Part shown: piece after piece, positions 1-9,809 of the stretch
How positions within the stretch are numbered: the stretch's first letter is position 1
Layout of the letters: each line of letters opens with the position of its first letter
NCBI RefSeq assembly: GCF_900200035.1
Contig: NZ_FZTC01000003.1
Location: forward strand, 1 to 64,000
Length of the DNA stretch: 64,000 nucleotides
Direction: 5' to 3'
From: Klebsiella grimontii
Lineage (GTDB): Bacteria > Pseudomonadota > Gammaproteobacteria > Enterobacterales > Enterobacteriaceae
Notes under the pieces: generated by a model
Databases searched by the model: none
What the model was told of the DNA's origin: nothing
The model's input: the letters and a program-made list of their open reading frames with translations, nothing else
Position numbers and translations under genes: made by a program

Positions 1-1
1 T

Positions 2-403
2 ATCTACGCCAGCTTTGAAGGTCTGCATAAATTTACCCGGCAGGCGCAGATCGAATATCTGCTGGCCTTCCACGACTATGACAACGGCAAGGACAACACC
101 GACAACCGTAAAAACTACGGCGCCATCGTCCGCCCGATGTACTTCTGGAACGACGTTCACTCCACCTGGCTGGAAGCGGGCTACCAGCGCGTCGACTACG
201 ACCAGGGCGGCGATAACCACGGCTGGAAGCTGACGCTGTCGCAGAACATCGCCATCGGAATGGGGCCGGAGTTCCGCCCGATGCTGCGTTTCTACGTGAC
301 CGGCGGCCAGGTGGATAACAAGCGCACCGCGAAGGTCAACGGCACCAAAGACGAACAGTTGGATTCGCTGAACGTCGGCGGCATGTTTGAAGCGTGGTTC
401 TAA
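2..403 (+). CDS. LamB-type carbohydrate porin, C-terminal part (5' end outside window)
   Basis: The open frame enters from the left edge and gives about 133 residues. Alternating aromatic and polar strands (for example YFWNDVHSTWLEAGYQ and FRPMLRFYVTGG) and a final Phe after EAW are typical of an outer-membrane beta barrel read by the BAM complex. The pattern of repeated W/Y strands and the closing GGMFEAWF resembles the LamB/BglH/ScrY carbohydrate porin family. The substrate cannot be told from this fragment. It lies convergent to nepI. No signal peptide can be judged because the N-terminus is missing. Confidence 0.75.
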   Translation: MYASFEGLHKFTRQAQIEYLLAFHDYDNGKDNTDNRKNYGAIVRPMYFWNDVHSTWLEAGYQRVDYDQGGDNHGWKLTLSQNIAIGMGPEFRPMLRFYVTGGQVDNKRTAKVNGTKDEQLDSLNVGGMFEAWF

Positions 404-415
404 GAGTGAAACCAT

Positions 416-520
416 CCCGGGTCGCGGTGTAAGAGCCAGACCCGGGTGCGCATTCCCGAAGGTGGCGCTGCGCGCCTGTCCGGGCAACCCGACCGCAGAC
501 TGCGGTGAACCCGTAGCCCC
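416..520. repeat. Hairpin followed by REP-like GC-rich repeat
   Basis: An 8-bp stem (CCCGGGTC at 416-423 with GACCCGGG at 439-446) follows the porin stop. Positions 455-520 then carry a GC-rich motif (GGTGGCGCTGCGCGCC, CCTGTCCGGGC, CGTAGCCC). The same motif recurs at 15.2-15.4 kb. The layout between two convergent genes fits an intergenic REP/BIME-type element that may also act as a terminator, although no clear T-run follows. Confidence 0.55.
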
Positions 521-521
521 A

Positions 522-1703
522 TTACACCCGCACTTTCGTCGCCACCAGCAGGCCGGTAATCAGCATCAACGTACCGGAGAGGACCAGCGGCGAGAGCAAA
601 CCGAGGTGATCCAGCGCCACGCCGCCAACCGCTGCGCCGCAGGTGTTAGCCAGCTGGATCACCGCCACCTGAATCGACCCGGCTTTTTCCGCCTGATCGG
701 ACAGGGAGCGGGTAATCCACGTTGACCAGCCAACCGGCACCAGCGCGAAGGCAAAGCCCCAGATCACCGCCACCGTCGACGCCACGATTTTACTCTCCCC
801 CCACAGCACCAGCACCGCGGCGCTGATAGCCAGCACTACCGGGGCAATCGCCAGCGCCGCTTTCACCGAGCGCTTGAGCAGCATTGAGGAGAGCGAGGTG
901 CCGACAAAGCTGGCGATGCCGAAGCTGAGCAGCACCAGCGTCAGACCGTCGACGTCAAAGCCCGCCAGGGTCATATACACCGGGCGGATATAGGTAAAGA
1001 AGGCAAACTGGCCGGCGAAGGCCATAAAGATGGCGCACATCCCGGCCATCACGCCGGGCCGCTTCAGCAGGCCGAACATATTTTGCTGCGCCGAGGTCGA
1101 CTCGCCCGGTAGAGAAGGCAGCGCCTTCAGCACCCAAATCGTACAGACCACGCCCATGACCGCCGCGCCGTTAAAGACGTTACGCCAGCCGATAATACCG
1201 CCAAGGAAACTGCCCAGCGGCGCGGCGATCACCAGCGCTATCGATACCGCGCCGAAAATAACCGATAGCGCTTTGGGCACCACGCGCATCGGCACCAGCC
1301 GCATGGTGAGCGACGCCGACATCGCCCAAAAGCCGCCCAGCGCCAGACCAAGGCAGGCGCGGCCCAGCAGCAATAACGAAAAGCTGTTGGCAAACGAGAC
1401 CAACAGGCAGGAAAGGGTCAGCAGGACGGAAAACAGAATCACCACGTAGCGGCGATCGGTATTGCGGATGATCGAGGTGATAAACAGGCTGGCGAACATC
1501 GCCACGAACGCCGTGGTGGTAACCGACTGCCCGGCAACGCCTTCGGAGATGCCTAAATCCTGCGCCATCGGCGTGAGCAGGCTGACCGGCAGGAACTCAA
1601 CGGTAATCAGGCAGGCAACGCAGAAGGCCACCGCAAAAACCGCCGACCAGTTGGGTCGCGCCGCCTGATTAGCCTGCGGCGCAGAGGCATTCGAAGGAGT
1701 CAT
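522..1703 (-). CDS. nepI: Purine ribonucleoside efflux MFS pump NepI
   Basis: The 393-residue protein matches E. coli NepI (YicM) almost throughout, including [20 protein letters not shown] near residue 17 and the [20 protein letters not shown] segment that follows the first two helices. It is a 12-helix inner-membrane member of the major facilitator superfamily. The family exports inosine and guanosine by proton antiport and protects against purine analogues. Only the first 16 or so residues differ from the E. coli sequence as recalled. The gene stands alone on the minus strand, as in E. coli, with yicN beyond the inserted toxin-antitoxin pair. Confidence 0.93.
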   Translation of the reverse strand: MTPSNASAPQANQAARPNWSAVFAVAFCVACLITVEFLPVSLLTPMAQDLGISEGVAGQSVTTTAFVAMFASLFITSIIRNTDRRYVVILFSVLLTLSCLLVSFANSFSLLLLGRACLGLALGGFWAMSASLTMRLVPMRVVPKALSVIFGAVSIALVIAAPLGSFLGGIIGWRNVFNGAAVMGVVCTIWVLKALPSLPGESTSAQQNMFGLLKRPGVMAGMCAIFMAFAGQFAFFTYIRPVYMTLAGFDVDGLTLVLLSFGIASFVGTSLSSMLLKRSVKAALAIAPVVLAISAAVLVLWGESKIVASTVAVIWGFAFALVPVGWSTWITRSLSDQAEKAGSIQVAVIQLANTCGAAVGGVALDHLGLLSPLVLSGTLMLITGLLVATKVRV

Positions 1704-1873
1704 AAGTTACCTGCATGGTTGAATACGGAGGAGCCGCGCAGTGTAACATTTAAAATGTGACGAATTTAACGTTTTGACAACTTTTCAGGCTTTGCAAAGT
1801 ACCTGCGTAGCTGCTCGCATAACCGGAAAATCACGTTTTTAGGTATTCCGTAACAGTAAGAGGAAGAAATAAC

Positions 1874-1890
1874 ATAGCACTTGGTGCTAT
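1874..1890. promoter_or_regulatory. Palindromic operator of the toxin-antitoxin pair (candidate)
   Basis: ATAGCAC, TTG, GTGCTAT form a perfect 7-bp inverted repeat 25 bp before the toxin ATG. Type II toxin-antitoxin operons are normally autorepressed by the antitoxin's helix-turn-helix binding such a palindrome over the promoter. Binding here is inferred from position only. Confidence 0.5.
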
Positions 1891-1915
1891 ATTTATGGTT
1901 ACAGGATGTCAGCCA

Positions 1916-2275
1916 ATGCGTATTTTTAAAACAAAATGGTTTACCAGGGAAGCCCGGGCTCATGCGATTGATGACGACGAACTTTGCAAAGCGATTGAAG
2001 CCACTCTCCAGGGAAAAGTAGATAACCTTGGTGGCGGCGTTTACAAAAAACGCCTCAATAAAAATCGCGATCGCGCAATCATCCTGGCAAAGGGTTCTGA
2101 GCATTGGTTTTACACATTTTTATACGCCAAACAGGATATCGCCAATATCGATAACCGAGAACTCGCGGCGTTCCGTGAGTTAGCCAGGCATTATTCCCTT
2201 CTCAGCGAGGAGAAAATGGCGGCATTGGTTAAGAGAAAAGAATTGGTGGAGATTTGTCATGACTGCAAAAACTAA
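1916..2275 (+). CDS. RelE/HigB-like toxin of a type II toxin-antitoxin pair
   Basis: The protein (119 residues from ATG 1916) starts MRIFKTKWF and has the compact RelE-fold pattern: basic core GGGVYKKRLNKNRDRAIILAKG, then HWFYTFLYAKQDIANI. Family members are usually mRNA interferases that act at the ribosome. ATG 1916 is preferred over ATG 1895 because homologues start at the MRIF-type motif. The adjoining helix-turn-helix gene overlaps its last 17 bp, the normal toxin-first (HigBA-like) order. Toxicity is inferred from family and context. The pair is absent between nepI and yicN in E. coli K-12. Confidence 0.75.
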   Translation: MRIFKTKWFTREARAHAIDDDELCKAIEATLQGKVDNLGGGVYKKRLNKNRDRAIILAKGSEHWFYTFLYAKQDIANIDNRELAAFRELARHYSLLSEEKMAALVKRKELVEICHDCKN

Positions 2276-2582
2276 ATTCAAAAGCCCCGCCTTTGAAGCT
2301 ATCCATAGCGCTGCCGCAGGTTTATACAGTGTTGATGCGATCGCGCAGGAGACGATGCGCAGCTTTGATGAAACATGCATCAGCCGCGTAAGCGATTTCC
2401 AACCTGGTGAAATTAAGGCTCTACGTGACCAACTCAACGTCAGTCAGCCGGTTTTTGCCCGCTATCTGAACACCAGCGTGTCCACGGTCCAAAAATGGGA
2501 AAGCGGGGCAAAACGCCCCGGTGGGCTGGCATTGAAATTACTCAATATCGTGCAAAAACATGGGTTAGAAGTGCTGGCATGA
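2259..2582 (+). CDS. Xre/HigA-like helix-turn-helix antitoxin
   Basis: The 107-residue protein has a linker-like N-terminal half and a C-terminal helix-turn-helix around residues 50-95 (LRDQLNVSQPVFARYLNTSV, then TVQKWESGAKRP), the classic Cro/C1 form seen in HigA and MqsA-type antitoxins. It overlaps the toxin gene by 17 bp, so the two are translationally coupled. It probably neutralises the toxin and represses the operon through the palindrome at 1874-1890. Distant matches to plain Xre regulators cannot be excluded, but the toxin-like partner makes the pair likely. Confidence 0.78.
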   Translation: MTAKTKFKSPAFEAIHSAAAGLYSVDAIAQETMRSFDETCISRVSDFQPGEIKALRDQLNVSQPVFARYLNTSVSTVQKWESGAKRPGGLALKLLNIVQKHGLEVLA

Positions 2583-2666
2583 TGCCACTTTGAGGTGATG
2601 ACTTTTGCACAGTTGGCCTCGTCAGCGTGACGTTTAACGAAGCCAACAGTACACCGGGAAGTGATA

Positions 2667-3119
2667 TCAGTGCAGCCAGTGGACGCCATCCTCCGGCAAA
2701 AACAGCGCGTTATAGCGCTCCTGCAAAGCGTGCAGCTCGCTCACTTCCGGCTCCAGCTCGCGAAGGAAACCTTGCGCGAGGCGGATTTGCGCTTCGGTAA
2801 TCGGCGCCCCGAGGCGGGACTTTTTCATCAACCGGTACCAGTAGTGCAGGTTCTGCTCGCTGCCATCGACGATAGCGACCTGCCAGATCAGCAGCACCTG
2901 CGCGGCATTTTGCAAATGCGCCTCATTAGGCCGTTCCAGGTAGCGTAAATACTCGTTACCGGCGGTTTTTCCTAGCTGATCGATCATCGATTCCAGCGGT
3001 ACCGGCGTAATGCCTAATCGTTCGCTCAGACGGCGAATCGCACGGCGTGAATCAGAGGTAAGCACCCGAAATCCCACAAAAAATACCACTATCAGCGTGG
3101 CCAGTCCTAACCAGATCAT
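2667..3119 (-). CDS. yicN: DUF1198 inner-membrane protein YicN
   Basis: The 150-residue protein begins MIWLGLATLIVVFFVGFRV, one membrane helix at the N-terminus, followed by a soluble helical domain ending in GVHWLH, exactly as in E. coli YicN. The start at 3119 is chosen over an in-frame ATG four codons upstream because AGAGG lies 5 nt before it and homologues start there. Function is unknown. It is next to uhpT in E. coli as well. Confidence 0.88.
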   Translation of the reverse strand: MIWLGLATLIVVFFVGFRVLTSDSRRAIRRLSERLGITPVPLESMIDQLGKTAGNEYLRYLERPNEAHLQNAAQVLLIWQVAIVDGSEQNLHYWYRLMKKSRLGAPITEAQIRLAQGFLRELEPEVSELHALQERYNALFLPEDGVHWLH

Positions 3120-3282
3120 GCATCCTCTCACTCAATCGCAGCCCCACTATCATAATGGGAAATTGCCCGCTGTCGACTGTCGGAAATACCAGAATGTGAC
3201 TTATCGCGGCCCCCTGGCGCGTTCATGAAATCACCGATCCCACCCGGGGAGCGGCTACATCAAACCGCCCGGCAAGAAGCAT

Positions 3283-3308
3283 AAAAAAGCCCGGCGCAGA
3301 GGCCGGGC
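3283..3308 (-). terminator. Rho-independent terminator of uhpT
   Basis: GCCCGG (3289-3294) pairs with CCGGGC (3303-3308). On the minus strand the stem is followed by a run of six T. It lies about 25 bp after the uhpT stop. Confidence 0.8.
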
Positions 3309-3330
3309 AAAGTGACTCACACCCAATGAC

Positions 3331-4722
3331 TCAGGCAGTCTGCAAAGTTTGCGTCTTTTTCTGGCGGCGGATTTTACGTTCTTCAAACACCGCAACGATG
3401 GCCATCAGACAGATGCAGCCAATTGCCGCCGCATCCAGCGCCGCAAAGGTGCCCGCCCAGCCGGTGAGGCCGAAAATCGGCGTACCGTCGGCAATCATCC
3501 CGAGTCCCAGCTTGGCGAAGCTATCGCCGATCAGATAGGCGAAGGTGCCCTTGATCCCGTCGGCAGCGCCAATCGCCTTTTTCGGCACGAAGCCTACCGC
3601 GGCGACGCCGATCAGCAGCTGCGGGCCAAACACCAGGAAACCCAGCGCAAACAGCGATGCGAGATAAACGTATTGATTGCTGGCATGCTGATAAACACCC
3701 AGCGTGGCGATAATCAGCGCCAGCGCAACGCAGGCCACCAGCGCGCGGCGACCGTTTGCCAGATCCGACAGCCAGCCCCACAGCAGCGTGCCGACCAGCG
3801 CGCCCACTTCAAACAGGGTAAAGCCCTGAATCGCCACCTCTTTGGAGAGCTTCAGCTCCTGGAAAGCGTAAACGGTGGACCACTGGTCGATACCGATGCG
3901 CACCACGTACAGGAAGATGTTGGAGAAGCACAGCAGCCAGATGACTTTATTCTTCAGCACATATTCGACGAAGATCTGCCATTTGGTCATGGCATTCTCT
4001 TCCGTCTCTTTATCCTCTTCGCTGATCTCTTCGCCAAACAGCTCTTCGGCGTTACCGAGGCCGTAGGATTCCGGGGAGTCGCTACCAAAACGCAGGCCGA
4101 TAAAACCGACGATTAACGCAATAATCGACGGGAAGATAAACATGCCAATCACGTGGCCGTCGAACAGGTAGTTGGCGCCAAACAGCGCCACGCCCGCCGC
4201 GCCGGCGCCGCCGAGGTTGTGGGAGATATTCCAGAAGCCGAGGAAGGTGCCGCGCTTACGGCGAGGCGTCCACTTGGTAATGGTCGAATAGCTGCACGAG
4301 CCGCCGGTGCTCTGGAAGAAGCCGCTCAGAGCGTAGAAGGCGATCATCAGGAACAGGCTGGTCGACCCCGCGCCCATGCTGGCGCTGAAGCCGAGCATAC
4401 AGATGGCCGAGAGAATCAGCATAAACGGCAAGAACTGCTTAGTGTTCTTACCGTCTGCGTAGTAGGAGACCAGCGTTTTACCCACACCGTAGGTGATAGA
4501 AAAGCCGAGGCCGATCATCCCCAGCTGCGTCATGCTCAACCCGTAGGTGGAGATCATGTCGTTCTGCGCGATATTAAAGTTTTTGCGGATCAGGTACATG
4601 GTCAGATAGCCGATGAAAACCACCAGATACGACTGCATGAACGGTTTGAACCACATTTTGCGCCGCGCTTCGAGCGGCAGGTCCAGGGTTGGCTTGCGCA
4701 CCTGGTTTAAGAAGGCCAGCAT
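3331..4722 (-). CDS. uhpT: Hexose-phosphate:phosphate antiporter UhpT
   Basis: The 463-residue protein matches E. coli UhpT (463) in length and sequence, with an N-terminal cytoplasmic segment, the [14 protein letters not shown] motif near residue 45 and 12 predicted helices of the organophosphate:phosphate antiporter group of the MFS. It exchanges external glucose-6-phosphate and related sugar phosphates for internal phosphate, and is also the uptake route for fosfomycin. It is transcribed from its own promoter, separated by 145 bp from uhpC, and is expected to depend on phosphorylated UhpA. No disruption is seen. Confidence 0.97.
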   Translation of the reverse strand: MLAFLNQVRKPTLDLPLEARRKMWFKPFMQSYLVVFIGYLTMYLIRKNFNIAQNDMISTYGLSMTQLGMIGLGFSITYGVGKTLVSYYADGKNTKQFLPFMLILSAICMLGFSASMGAGSTSLFLMIAFYALSGFFQSTGGSCSYSTITKWTPRRKRGTFLGFWNISHNLGGAGAAGVALFGANYLFDGHVIGMFIFPSIIALIVGFIGLRFGSDSPESYGLGNAEELFGEEISEEDKETEENAMTKWQIFVEYVLKNKVIWLLCFSNIFLYVVRIGIDQWSTVYAFQELKLSKEVAIQGFTLFEVGALVGTLLWGWLSDLANGRRALVACVALALIIATLGVYQHASNQYVYLASLFALGFLVFGPQLLIGVAAVGFVPKKAIGAADGIKGTFAYLIGDSFAKLGLGMIADGTPIFGLTGWAGTFAALDAAAIGCICLMAIVAVFEERKIRRQKKTQTLQTA

Positions 4723-4767
4723 GATTGGGTGACTCCTGAGCTGATTTAATACCTGCGAATGGCAGGC

Positions 4768-4813
4768 ATTGTAAAAATCAGCCGGGAGACTCGCCTGAGA
4801 CAGCGTCCAGGCG
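4768..4813 (-). promoter_or_regulatory. uhpT promoter with candidate UhpA site
   Basis: A minus-strand TACAAT (4773-4768) is a plausible -10 with a start near 4761. An inverted repeat CGCCTG (4792-4797) and CAGGCG (4808-4813) is centred about 41 bp upstream, where the response regulator UhpA activates uhpT in E. coli. The assignment is positional inference. Confidence 0.4.
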
Positions 4814-4867
4814 AAACCGGGAAAATTTCTTAGTTTTACGCCATTCGGCGAAGAAAGGTGAAGTCGG

Positions 4868-6187
4868 TCACGCTTCTCGCGGCGCCTGGGCGTTTAAAAA
4901 CGGCAGCAGCAGCAGGGCGGAAATACCGGCGGCAATGGCGATGACCACGAAAAATCCGCTCCAGTGCCAGATCTCCATCACCTGCGCCAGCGGCCAGCCG
5001 GAGAGCGATGCGCCAAGATAGGCAAACAGGCCAACAAAGCCGGTTGCCGCCCCCGCCGCCTCTTTGTGCGAGCACTCCGCCGCCGCCATGCCGATCAGCA
5101 TCTGTGGGCCAAAAACGAAAAAGCCGGCGGTAAAGAAGCAGGCCGCCTGCATCACGTAACTGGCGAACGGCATCAGCCACAGCCCGCCAACTGACAACAA
5201 AATCCCGGCGGCGAAAATCAGGTTCATCGGCCCGCGGTTGCCGTTGAAGAGTTTATCCGAGCCCCAGCCCGCCACCAGCGCGCCGATAAAACCGCCCACT
5301 TCGAACATGGTGACCGCCGAATTCGCCGTCACCAGATCGACGCCGAGCGTTTCCGACATATACAGGTTGCCCCAGTCGTTAATCGCCGCGCGCACCACGT
5401 ATACCAGTACGTAGCACAGCGAGAGCAGCCAGATATAGGGATTCAGCAGCACGTATTTGGTGAGGATCTCTTTGCGGGTCAGGCCAGCGCCCTCCTGCTG
5501 CTGGGCAATCTCCAGCTCATCATGCCGCCAGTCGCCCACTGCGGGCAGCCCGACCGCCTGCGGCCGGTCGCGCAGCCGCCAGCAGAGAAACAGCCCGGCG
5601 AGGATCGCCAGCGTCCCGGCAATCATCATCCCCGTTCGCCAGCCGTAGTGCAGCGCCGCCGCGCCAACCACCATTGGGATCAGCGCCCCGCCGACGTTAT
5701 GCGCCGTGTTCCATAGCGCCCACCAGCCGCCGCGCTCGGTACGCGAATACCAGGCCGTCAGCAGGCGGGCGCATACCGGCGAGCCCCAGCCCTGGAAGAA
5801 GGCGTTCAGCGCCCACAGCAGCGCGAAGGCCCACAGGGAAGTGGAAAAACCAAACAGAATATTCACTACGCCGGTAGCGACCAGGCCGATGCCCATAAAA
5901 TAGCGGGCGTTAGAGCGATCGCTGACGATACCGGAGAAAAATTTCGATAGCCCATAGGTGATGTAGAACAGCGTCGCCAGCAGACCGATATCGCTGCGGG
6001 TCAAAACGTTGCTGGCGAGGATTTCCGGCACCGCCGCGTTAAAGCTTTTGCGGGTGAAGTAAAACAGCGCATAGCCCAGCCAGATGGTCAGCAGAATATG
6101 CCGACGCCAGTAGCGGTAGCGCTCGTCCAGCGCCTGTTTGTCGGTAATCGGCGGAGCATCGGGCGGGGATTTTAAAAAGGCAAACAT
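4868..6187 (-). CDS. uhpC: Glucose-6-phosphate sensor, MFS-type UhpC
   Basis: The 439-residue protein is an MFS paralogue of UhpT with the same [15 protein letters not shown] motif near residue 45 and 12 predicted helices. In E. coli, UhpC binds external glucose-6-phosphate and activates the kinase UhpB rather than acting mainly as a carrier. The start at 6187 is 9 bp past the uhpB stop, consistent with a uhpA-uhpB-uhpC transcript. The order uhpTCBA and lengths match E. coli. Confidence 0.96.
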   Translation of the reverse strand: MFAFLKSPPDAPPITDKQALDERYRYWRRHILLTIWLGYALFYFTRKSFNAAVPEILASNVLTRSDIGLLATLFYITYGLSKFFSGIVSDRSNARYFMGIGLVATGVVNILFGFSTSLWAFALLWALNAFFQGWGSPVCARLLTAWYSRTERGGWWALWNTAHNVGGALIPMVVGAAALHYGWRTGMMIAGTLAILAGLFLCWRLRDRPQAVGLPAVGDWRHDELEIAQQQEGAGLTRKEILTKYVLLNPYIWLLSLCYVLVYVVRAAINDWGNLYMSETLGVDLVTANSAVTMFEVGGFIGALVAGWGSDKLFNGNRGPMNLIFAAGILLSVGGLWLMPFASYVMQAACFFTAGFFVFGPQMLIGMAAAECSHKEAAGAATGFVGLFAYLGASLSGWPLAQVMEIWHWSGFFVVIAIAAGISALLLLPFLNAQAPREA

Positions 6188-6196
6188 TATCGTTCC

Positions 6197-7699
6197 TCAA
6201 GCGTAGCGCAGCGGCAGGCTGACGCAAACGCGAGTGCCGTGGGTGCAGGAGATGGTCAGGGTGCCGCCCAGGGCGGTGACGCGCTCGCGCATGCCGGTGA
6301 GGCCAAAGCCCTGCTGACCGGAGCCCGGTGGCAGGCCGCAGCCGTCGTCCTCGATCACCAGCATCAGCCGCTGCTCCTGCTGCCAGCCTTGCAGCGTGAC
6401 GGCTCTAGCGCTGGCGTGTTTGACGATATTATTCAGCCCCTCCTGGCAGACGCGGAACAGAGTGACGCGCTGGTTTTCGCTCAGCAGCGACTCATCGATA
6501 CGCCACGCCAGATGGCTGACCATACCGCGATCCTCCAGCTCCATTTCGCGCATCAGCGAGCGCACCGCCTGCTCAAGCGTCAGGTCGTCCAGCTGGCGCG
6601 GGCGCAGGCGGCCCAGCAGGCGGCGCACGGAATCGTAGACGCCGAGCGAAAGCTGCTCAATCAGCTGGCCGCTCTGCCTGACGCTGGCGCTATTCGGCGC
6701 CAGCCGCTGGACGATCCCCGCCTGGGTGCGGATGGCGGTAATGGTCTGGCCGATATCATCGTGCAGCTCGCGAGCCACTTCGCGGCGCACGCTCTCCTCG
6801 GTTTCCAGCAGGCGTTCCGCCAGCCGCTGGTTACGCACCAGCTCCTTTTGCAGCGACTGATTCAGCTCGCGCAGCCGCTGTATTCCGGCGCCCAGCAGCA
6901 GGCCGGTCAAGCTTTGCGCCAGCAGCGAAAGCAGTAAATCCACCGGATGATCGTGCCAGGTCTGGCTGGCGATCAGCGCGATAGCGTTCATCAGGGTCGC
7001 GATCAGCGCTCCCTGCCAGCCGTAGTGCCAGGCCAGAGCGATAATCGGCAGCGCCAGGCAGAAGGGCGTAAATCGTGAGAGCTCGGCGGGCAGCCCCAGC
7101 TGGAGCCAGAGGCTGACGCTGAACAGCAGCAGGTACCAGATAAGATGCCGCCCGCGCCAGTTCACCGGCTGCGAGACCAGCGATGGCCCCAGCGGCCGCC
7201 AGACGGTGCTGGTGAGATAGTGCCAGATAACCAGACAGGTGGGCGCCAGCGTCAGGCCGCCGGTCAGGGTCAGCAGCAGCGCGTTCAGTCCCTCTTTGCC
7301 CTCCAGCAGCCACGGCAGCGACTGGAGCAGCGCGGCGGCGATCAGCGCGCCCCCCTGACGCAGCAGGGTGAGCCAGTCGCGCTGCTGGCGATAGCGGGAA
7401 ATCAGCGCCACCGGCAGCAGGGTCAAGAGGCTTCCGGTCATCAATATTATCGGGTGCGCCAGCGCCACTTCCTGCGCCAGCCAGAGGATCAGCAGCCACT
7501 CCGCGCCCAGCAGAACCGGCCAGTAGCCGCGCGGGCACTGCAGCATCAGGCCAAGCCGCAGGCCAAAGGGGAAAAGCAGCACCGCAAGATCGGGGCGCTC
7601 CACCAGGTGCAGGCTGATGCTCCACAGGCAAAACCACGCGGCGGAAAAGATAAAGCAACAGCCGACAACCGAGAGCAGCCGCGAGAAAAAGGCTTTCAT
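6197..7699 (-). CDS. uhpB: Sensor histidine kinase UhpB
   Basis: The 500-residue protein has eight or so N-terminal hydrophobic helices (MASE1-type sensor region, about residues 1-275), a HisKA_3 phosphoacceptor ([20 protein letters not shown], His near residue 313) and a C-terminal ATP-binding domain with [11 protein letters not shown]. It phosphorylates UhpA when UhpC senses glucose-6-phosphate. The start codon overlaps the uhpA stop by 4 bp (ATGA), which implies coupled translation. Confidence 0.96.
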   Translation of the reverse strand: MKAFFSRLLSVVGCCFIFSAAWFCLWSISLHLVERPDLAVLLFPFGLRLGLMLQCPRGYWPVLLGAEWLLILWLAQEVALAHPIILMTGSLLTLLPVALISRYRQQRDWLTLLRQGGALIAAALLQSLPWLLEGKEGLNALLLTLTGGLTLAPTCLVIWHYLTSTVWRPLGPSLVSQPVNWRGRHLIWYLLLFSVSLWLQLGLPAELSRFTPFCLALPIIALAWHYGWQGALIATLMNAIALIASQTWHDHPVDLLLSLLAQSLTGLLLGAGIQRLRELNQSLQKELVRNQRLAERLLETEESVRREVARELHDDIGQTITAIRTQAGIVQRLAPNSASVRQSGQLIEQLSLGVYDSVRRLLGRLRPRQLDDLTLEQAVRSLMREMELEDRGMVSHLAWRIDESLLSENQRVTLFRVCQEGLNNIVKHASARAVTLQGWQQEQRLMLVIEDDGCGLPPGSGQQGFGLTGMRERVTALGGTLTISCTHGTRVCVSLPLRYA

Positions 7700-8289
7700 T
7701 GCCAGCTATCGAACATGCGGCGCGCCAGCTCGACGTCGTTGCTGACGCCCAGCTTTTCCAGCAGGTTAGCGCGATGAACGTGGACGGTTTTCGGCGACAG
7801 GCCCAGCTCGGCGGCAATCTCTTTTACCGCCATCCCCTGTGCCAGCTTTTCCGCCACCTCGCGTTCGCGTTTGGTCAGCGGGTCCCGTCGTCCGGCCGCC
7901 AGCTTCATGGCGATATCCGGCGTCAGGTAACAGCCGCCAGCCGCCACGGTGCGCACGGCGGCGATCAGCTCATCCGGGCTGCAGCGCTTGGAGAGAAAAC
8001 CGCGCGCCCCGGCGTTCAGCGCCTGCTCCACCAGCGCCGGGCTGTCGTGTACCGACAGCATGACGATCGCCATCCCTTTCGGCAGCTGGCTTAATAATTC
8101 AAGCCCGGAGATATCCGGCATCGAGATATCGCAGATGCAGACCTGCACGCCGCGACCGGGCAGCCCCGCCAGCGCCTCGCGCCCGGAACCGAATTCGGCA
8201 ACGACCTGAAAATCGGCTTCCAGCCCCAGCAGTTGGGCAAAGCCGGAGCGGACGATAAGGTGATCGTCAATAAGGGCGATAGTAGTCAT
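7696..8289 (-). CDS. uhpA: Response regulator UhpA
   Basis: The 197-residue protein is a NarL-family regulator: receiver domain with phosphoacceptor Asp in [10 protein letters not shown] (about residue 54) and a LuxR-type DNA-binding domain ([20 protein letters not shown], then [18 protein letters not shown]). It activates uhpT transcription. The longest frame starts at 8349, but ATG 8289 gives the [10 protein letters not shown] start shared with E. coli UhpA (196 residues), so the 20 extra residues are dropped. Confidence 0.96.
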   Translation of the reverse strand: MTTIALIDDHLIVRSGFAQLLGLEADFQVVAEFGSGREALAGLPGRGVQVCICDISMPDISGLELLSQLPKGMAIVMLSVHDSPALVEQALNAGARGFLSKRCSPDELIAAVRTVAAGGCYLTPDIAMKLAAGRRDPLTKREREVAEKLAQGMAVKEIAAELGLSPKTVHVHRANLLEKLGVSNDVELARRMFDSWQ

Positions 8290-8590
8290 GGCGTTTCCTG
8301 ACGGGTTAAAAAACGCGCTTACCTTAACGATATACACTTCATCCTTCAAGCTGCCTCTGCGCAGACTTGCCGCCTTGATGGCACGACTGATTGAGTTGCC
8401 AGCAAGTCATTCACAACGGCGGGTGAGATATTTAATCTCTATGTGTTATGGCTACAATCGCAATATAACGCTGCCAATTATTCACATGTAAAATATATTG
8501 ATGCCATTATTGCCTAAGATCACTACATCCATTATGTACAGGAAGTAACCTAAATGATATCGTCCCTGTAAAATCAGCAAGGGAATATAT
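8290..8590. other. Intergenic region uhpA / orphan membrane protein
   Basis: This 301-bp gap holds the uhpA promoter region on the left and becomes AT-rich to the right. No RNA gene, conserved short frame or clear repeat was found. AAGGGAATATAT directly before ATG 8591 is a weak ribosome-binding site. Confidence 0.5.
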
Positions 8591-9463
8591 ATGCACCAAC
8601 GACCTCATTTAGCTAAGCAAACGATCGATGCACGTTTGCTTAACCAGCTAAATACAAAAACGCAGAGTAAAACGGAGAAGTTATCGCACAGCGAAAAATT
8701 AGCTTATATCAACGATGACTACTGTGAGATAACGCGTAATTACACTTCATTTTATGGGATGAACATCCTGGGCATTGTGCTTTTCTTGCCTGTTGTTATT
8801 TTGTGTTTTGTGGGTATTTTATTTTCCTTATATGATATAACATTCAATTTTGAACGACATGTTGAAAGCTGGAATTCCAGGTCGGGCGATTATCTTTTAC
8901 TATGTTTTGGATTTTTTATTTCATTTTTCATGACGTTTATTTTCGCAGCCATCGTAAACTATTTTATCTTCGCGCCCCAGCATTATCCGGTTCGTTTTAA
9001 TAGAAAAACCGGCAAGGTTTATGTTTACGATTACGTTATGTATAGTATCACTTATAAATTAACCTATACTTTCTGGTGGCATCATCCTTTTTATAAACGA
9101 ACTAAACCTGAATGCAAAGAGTATGACTGGAGCCAGATTCAAGCCATCAGTATATATTCACGCAATAAGCACTCATCATACTCCACAATTCGCTGCGTCG
9201 TTTATGACTCTAGCATCAGTACCACTATGATCGATTCCTTTAACCTGATATCGACGGACGCGGGTACGGATGCGCTGTTTATGCCTAACTACAAGCTGTG
9301 GTTATGGATTAGTAATTATATGAAATTTAACGATGAGTTATTAGATATGTCCGTTAACACGAAACCAGGTATTTATGGACGCGAAGTGAAGTGGCCTGAT
9401 GATATGGATAAGAAATCTAAAGCATCATCTTTGAATGAGTACAGTAAAATCTGCTCTGAATAA
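8591..9463 (+). CDS. Two-helix membrane protein, possibly DUF6708 family
   Basis: The 290-residue protein has a polar N-terminus, two membrane helices (about residues 56-82 and 102-132), then a soluble domain with RFNRKTGKVYVYDYV and YDWSQIQAISIY. The NRKTGKVY pattern after paired helices resembles the DUF6708 family, often found near type VI secretion effector or immunity genes. No such genes are nearby. Codon use is much more AT-rich than its neighbours (many ATA, TTA, AAT), which suggests acquisition by transfer. Function is unknown. Confidence 0.6.
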   Translation: MHQRPHLAKQTIDARLLNQLNTKTQSKTEKLSHSEKLAYINDDYCEITRNYTSFYGMNILGIVLFLPVVILCFVGILFSLYDITFNFERHVESWNSRSGDYLLLCFGFFISFFMTFIFAAIVNYFIFAPQHYPVRFNRKTGKVYVYDYVMYSITYKLTYTFWWHHPFYKRTKPECKEYDWSQIQAISIYSRNKHSSYSTIRCVVYDSSISTTMIDSFNLISTDAGTDALFMPNYKLWLWISNYMKFNDELLDMSVNTKPGIYGREVKWPDDMDKKSKASSLNEYSKICSE

Positions 9464-9480
9464 ACTCAGAGTAGGCTTTA

Positions 9481-9510
9481 CTTCCCGGCAAGAATATTCC
9501 CGCCGGGAAG
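9481..9510. terminator. Hairpin between convergent genes
   Basis: CTTCCCGGC (9481-9489) pairs perfectly with GCCGGGAAG (9502-9510). It lies between the orphan membrane gene and ilvN, which converge. No strong T-run follows on either strand, so termination is likely but not certain. Confidence 0.5.
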
Positions 9511-9515
9511 ACTAG

Positions 9516-9806
9516 TTACTCAAAAAAGACCGCGATTTTGCTGAACATAGAGGGATCGGACTGGTTACGCACCACTTTCTCAACATCTTCCAGCTTTTCG
9601 ATCTGGCTAATCATCTGCCCGAGGCGCTGATCGTCGTTGACCAGCAGCCAGATGCGGCTCTGGTTGCTGTCCTGAATCGGCAGACAAAGAATGCCTTCCA
9701 CGTTGAAAGCGCGACGGGCAAACAGGCCGCAAACGTGGGTCATCACGCCGGGATGGTTGCGCACGGTGAGCTGTAGAATAACGTTTTCATGAGTCGCTTG
9801 TTGCAT
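9516..9806 (-). CDS. ilvN: Acetolactate synthase I small regulatory subunit
   Basis: The 96-residue protein is a single ACT domain ([20 protein letters not shown] near residue 10, then [10 protein letters not shown]). It associates with IlvB and confers valine feedback inhibition on acetohydroxyacid synthase I. Length equals E. coli IlvN (96). It follows ilvB by 3 bp on the same transcript. Confidence 0.97.
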   Translation of the reverse strand: MQQATHENVILQLTVRNHPGVMTHVCGLFARRAFNVEGILCLPIQDSNQSRIWLLVNDDQRLGQMISQIEKLEDVEKVVRNQSDPSMFSKIAVFFE

Positions 9807-9809
9807 GGC

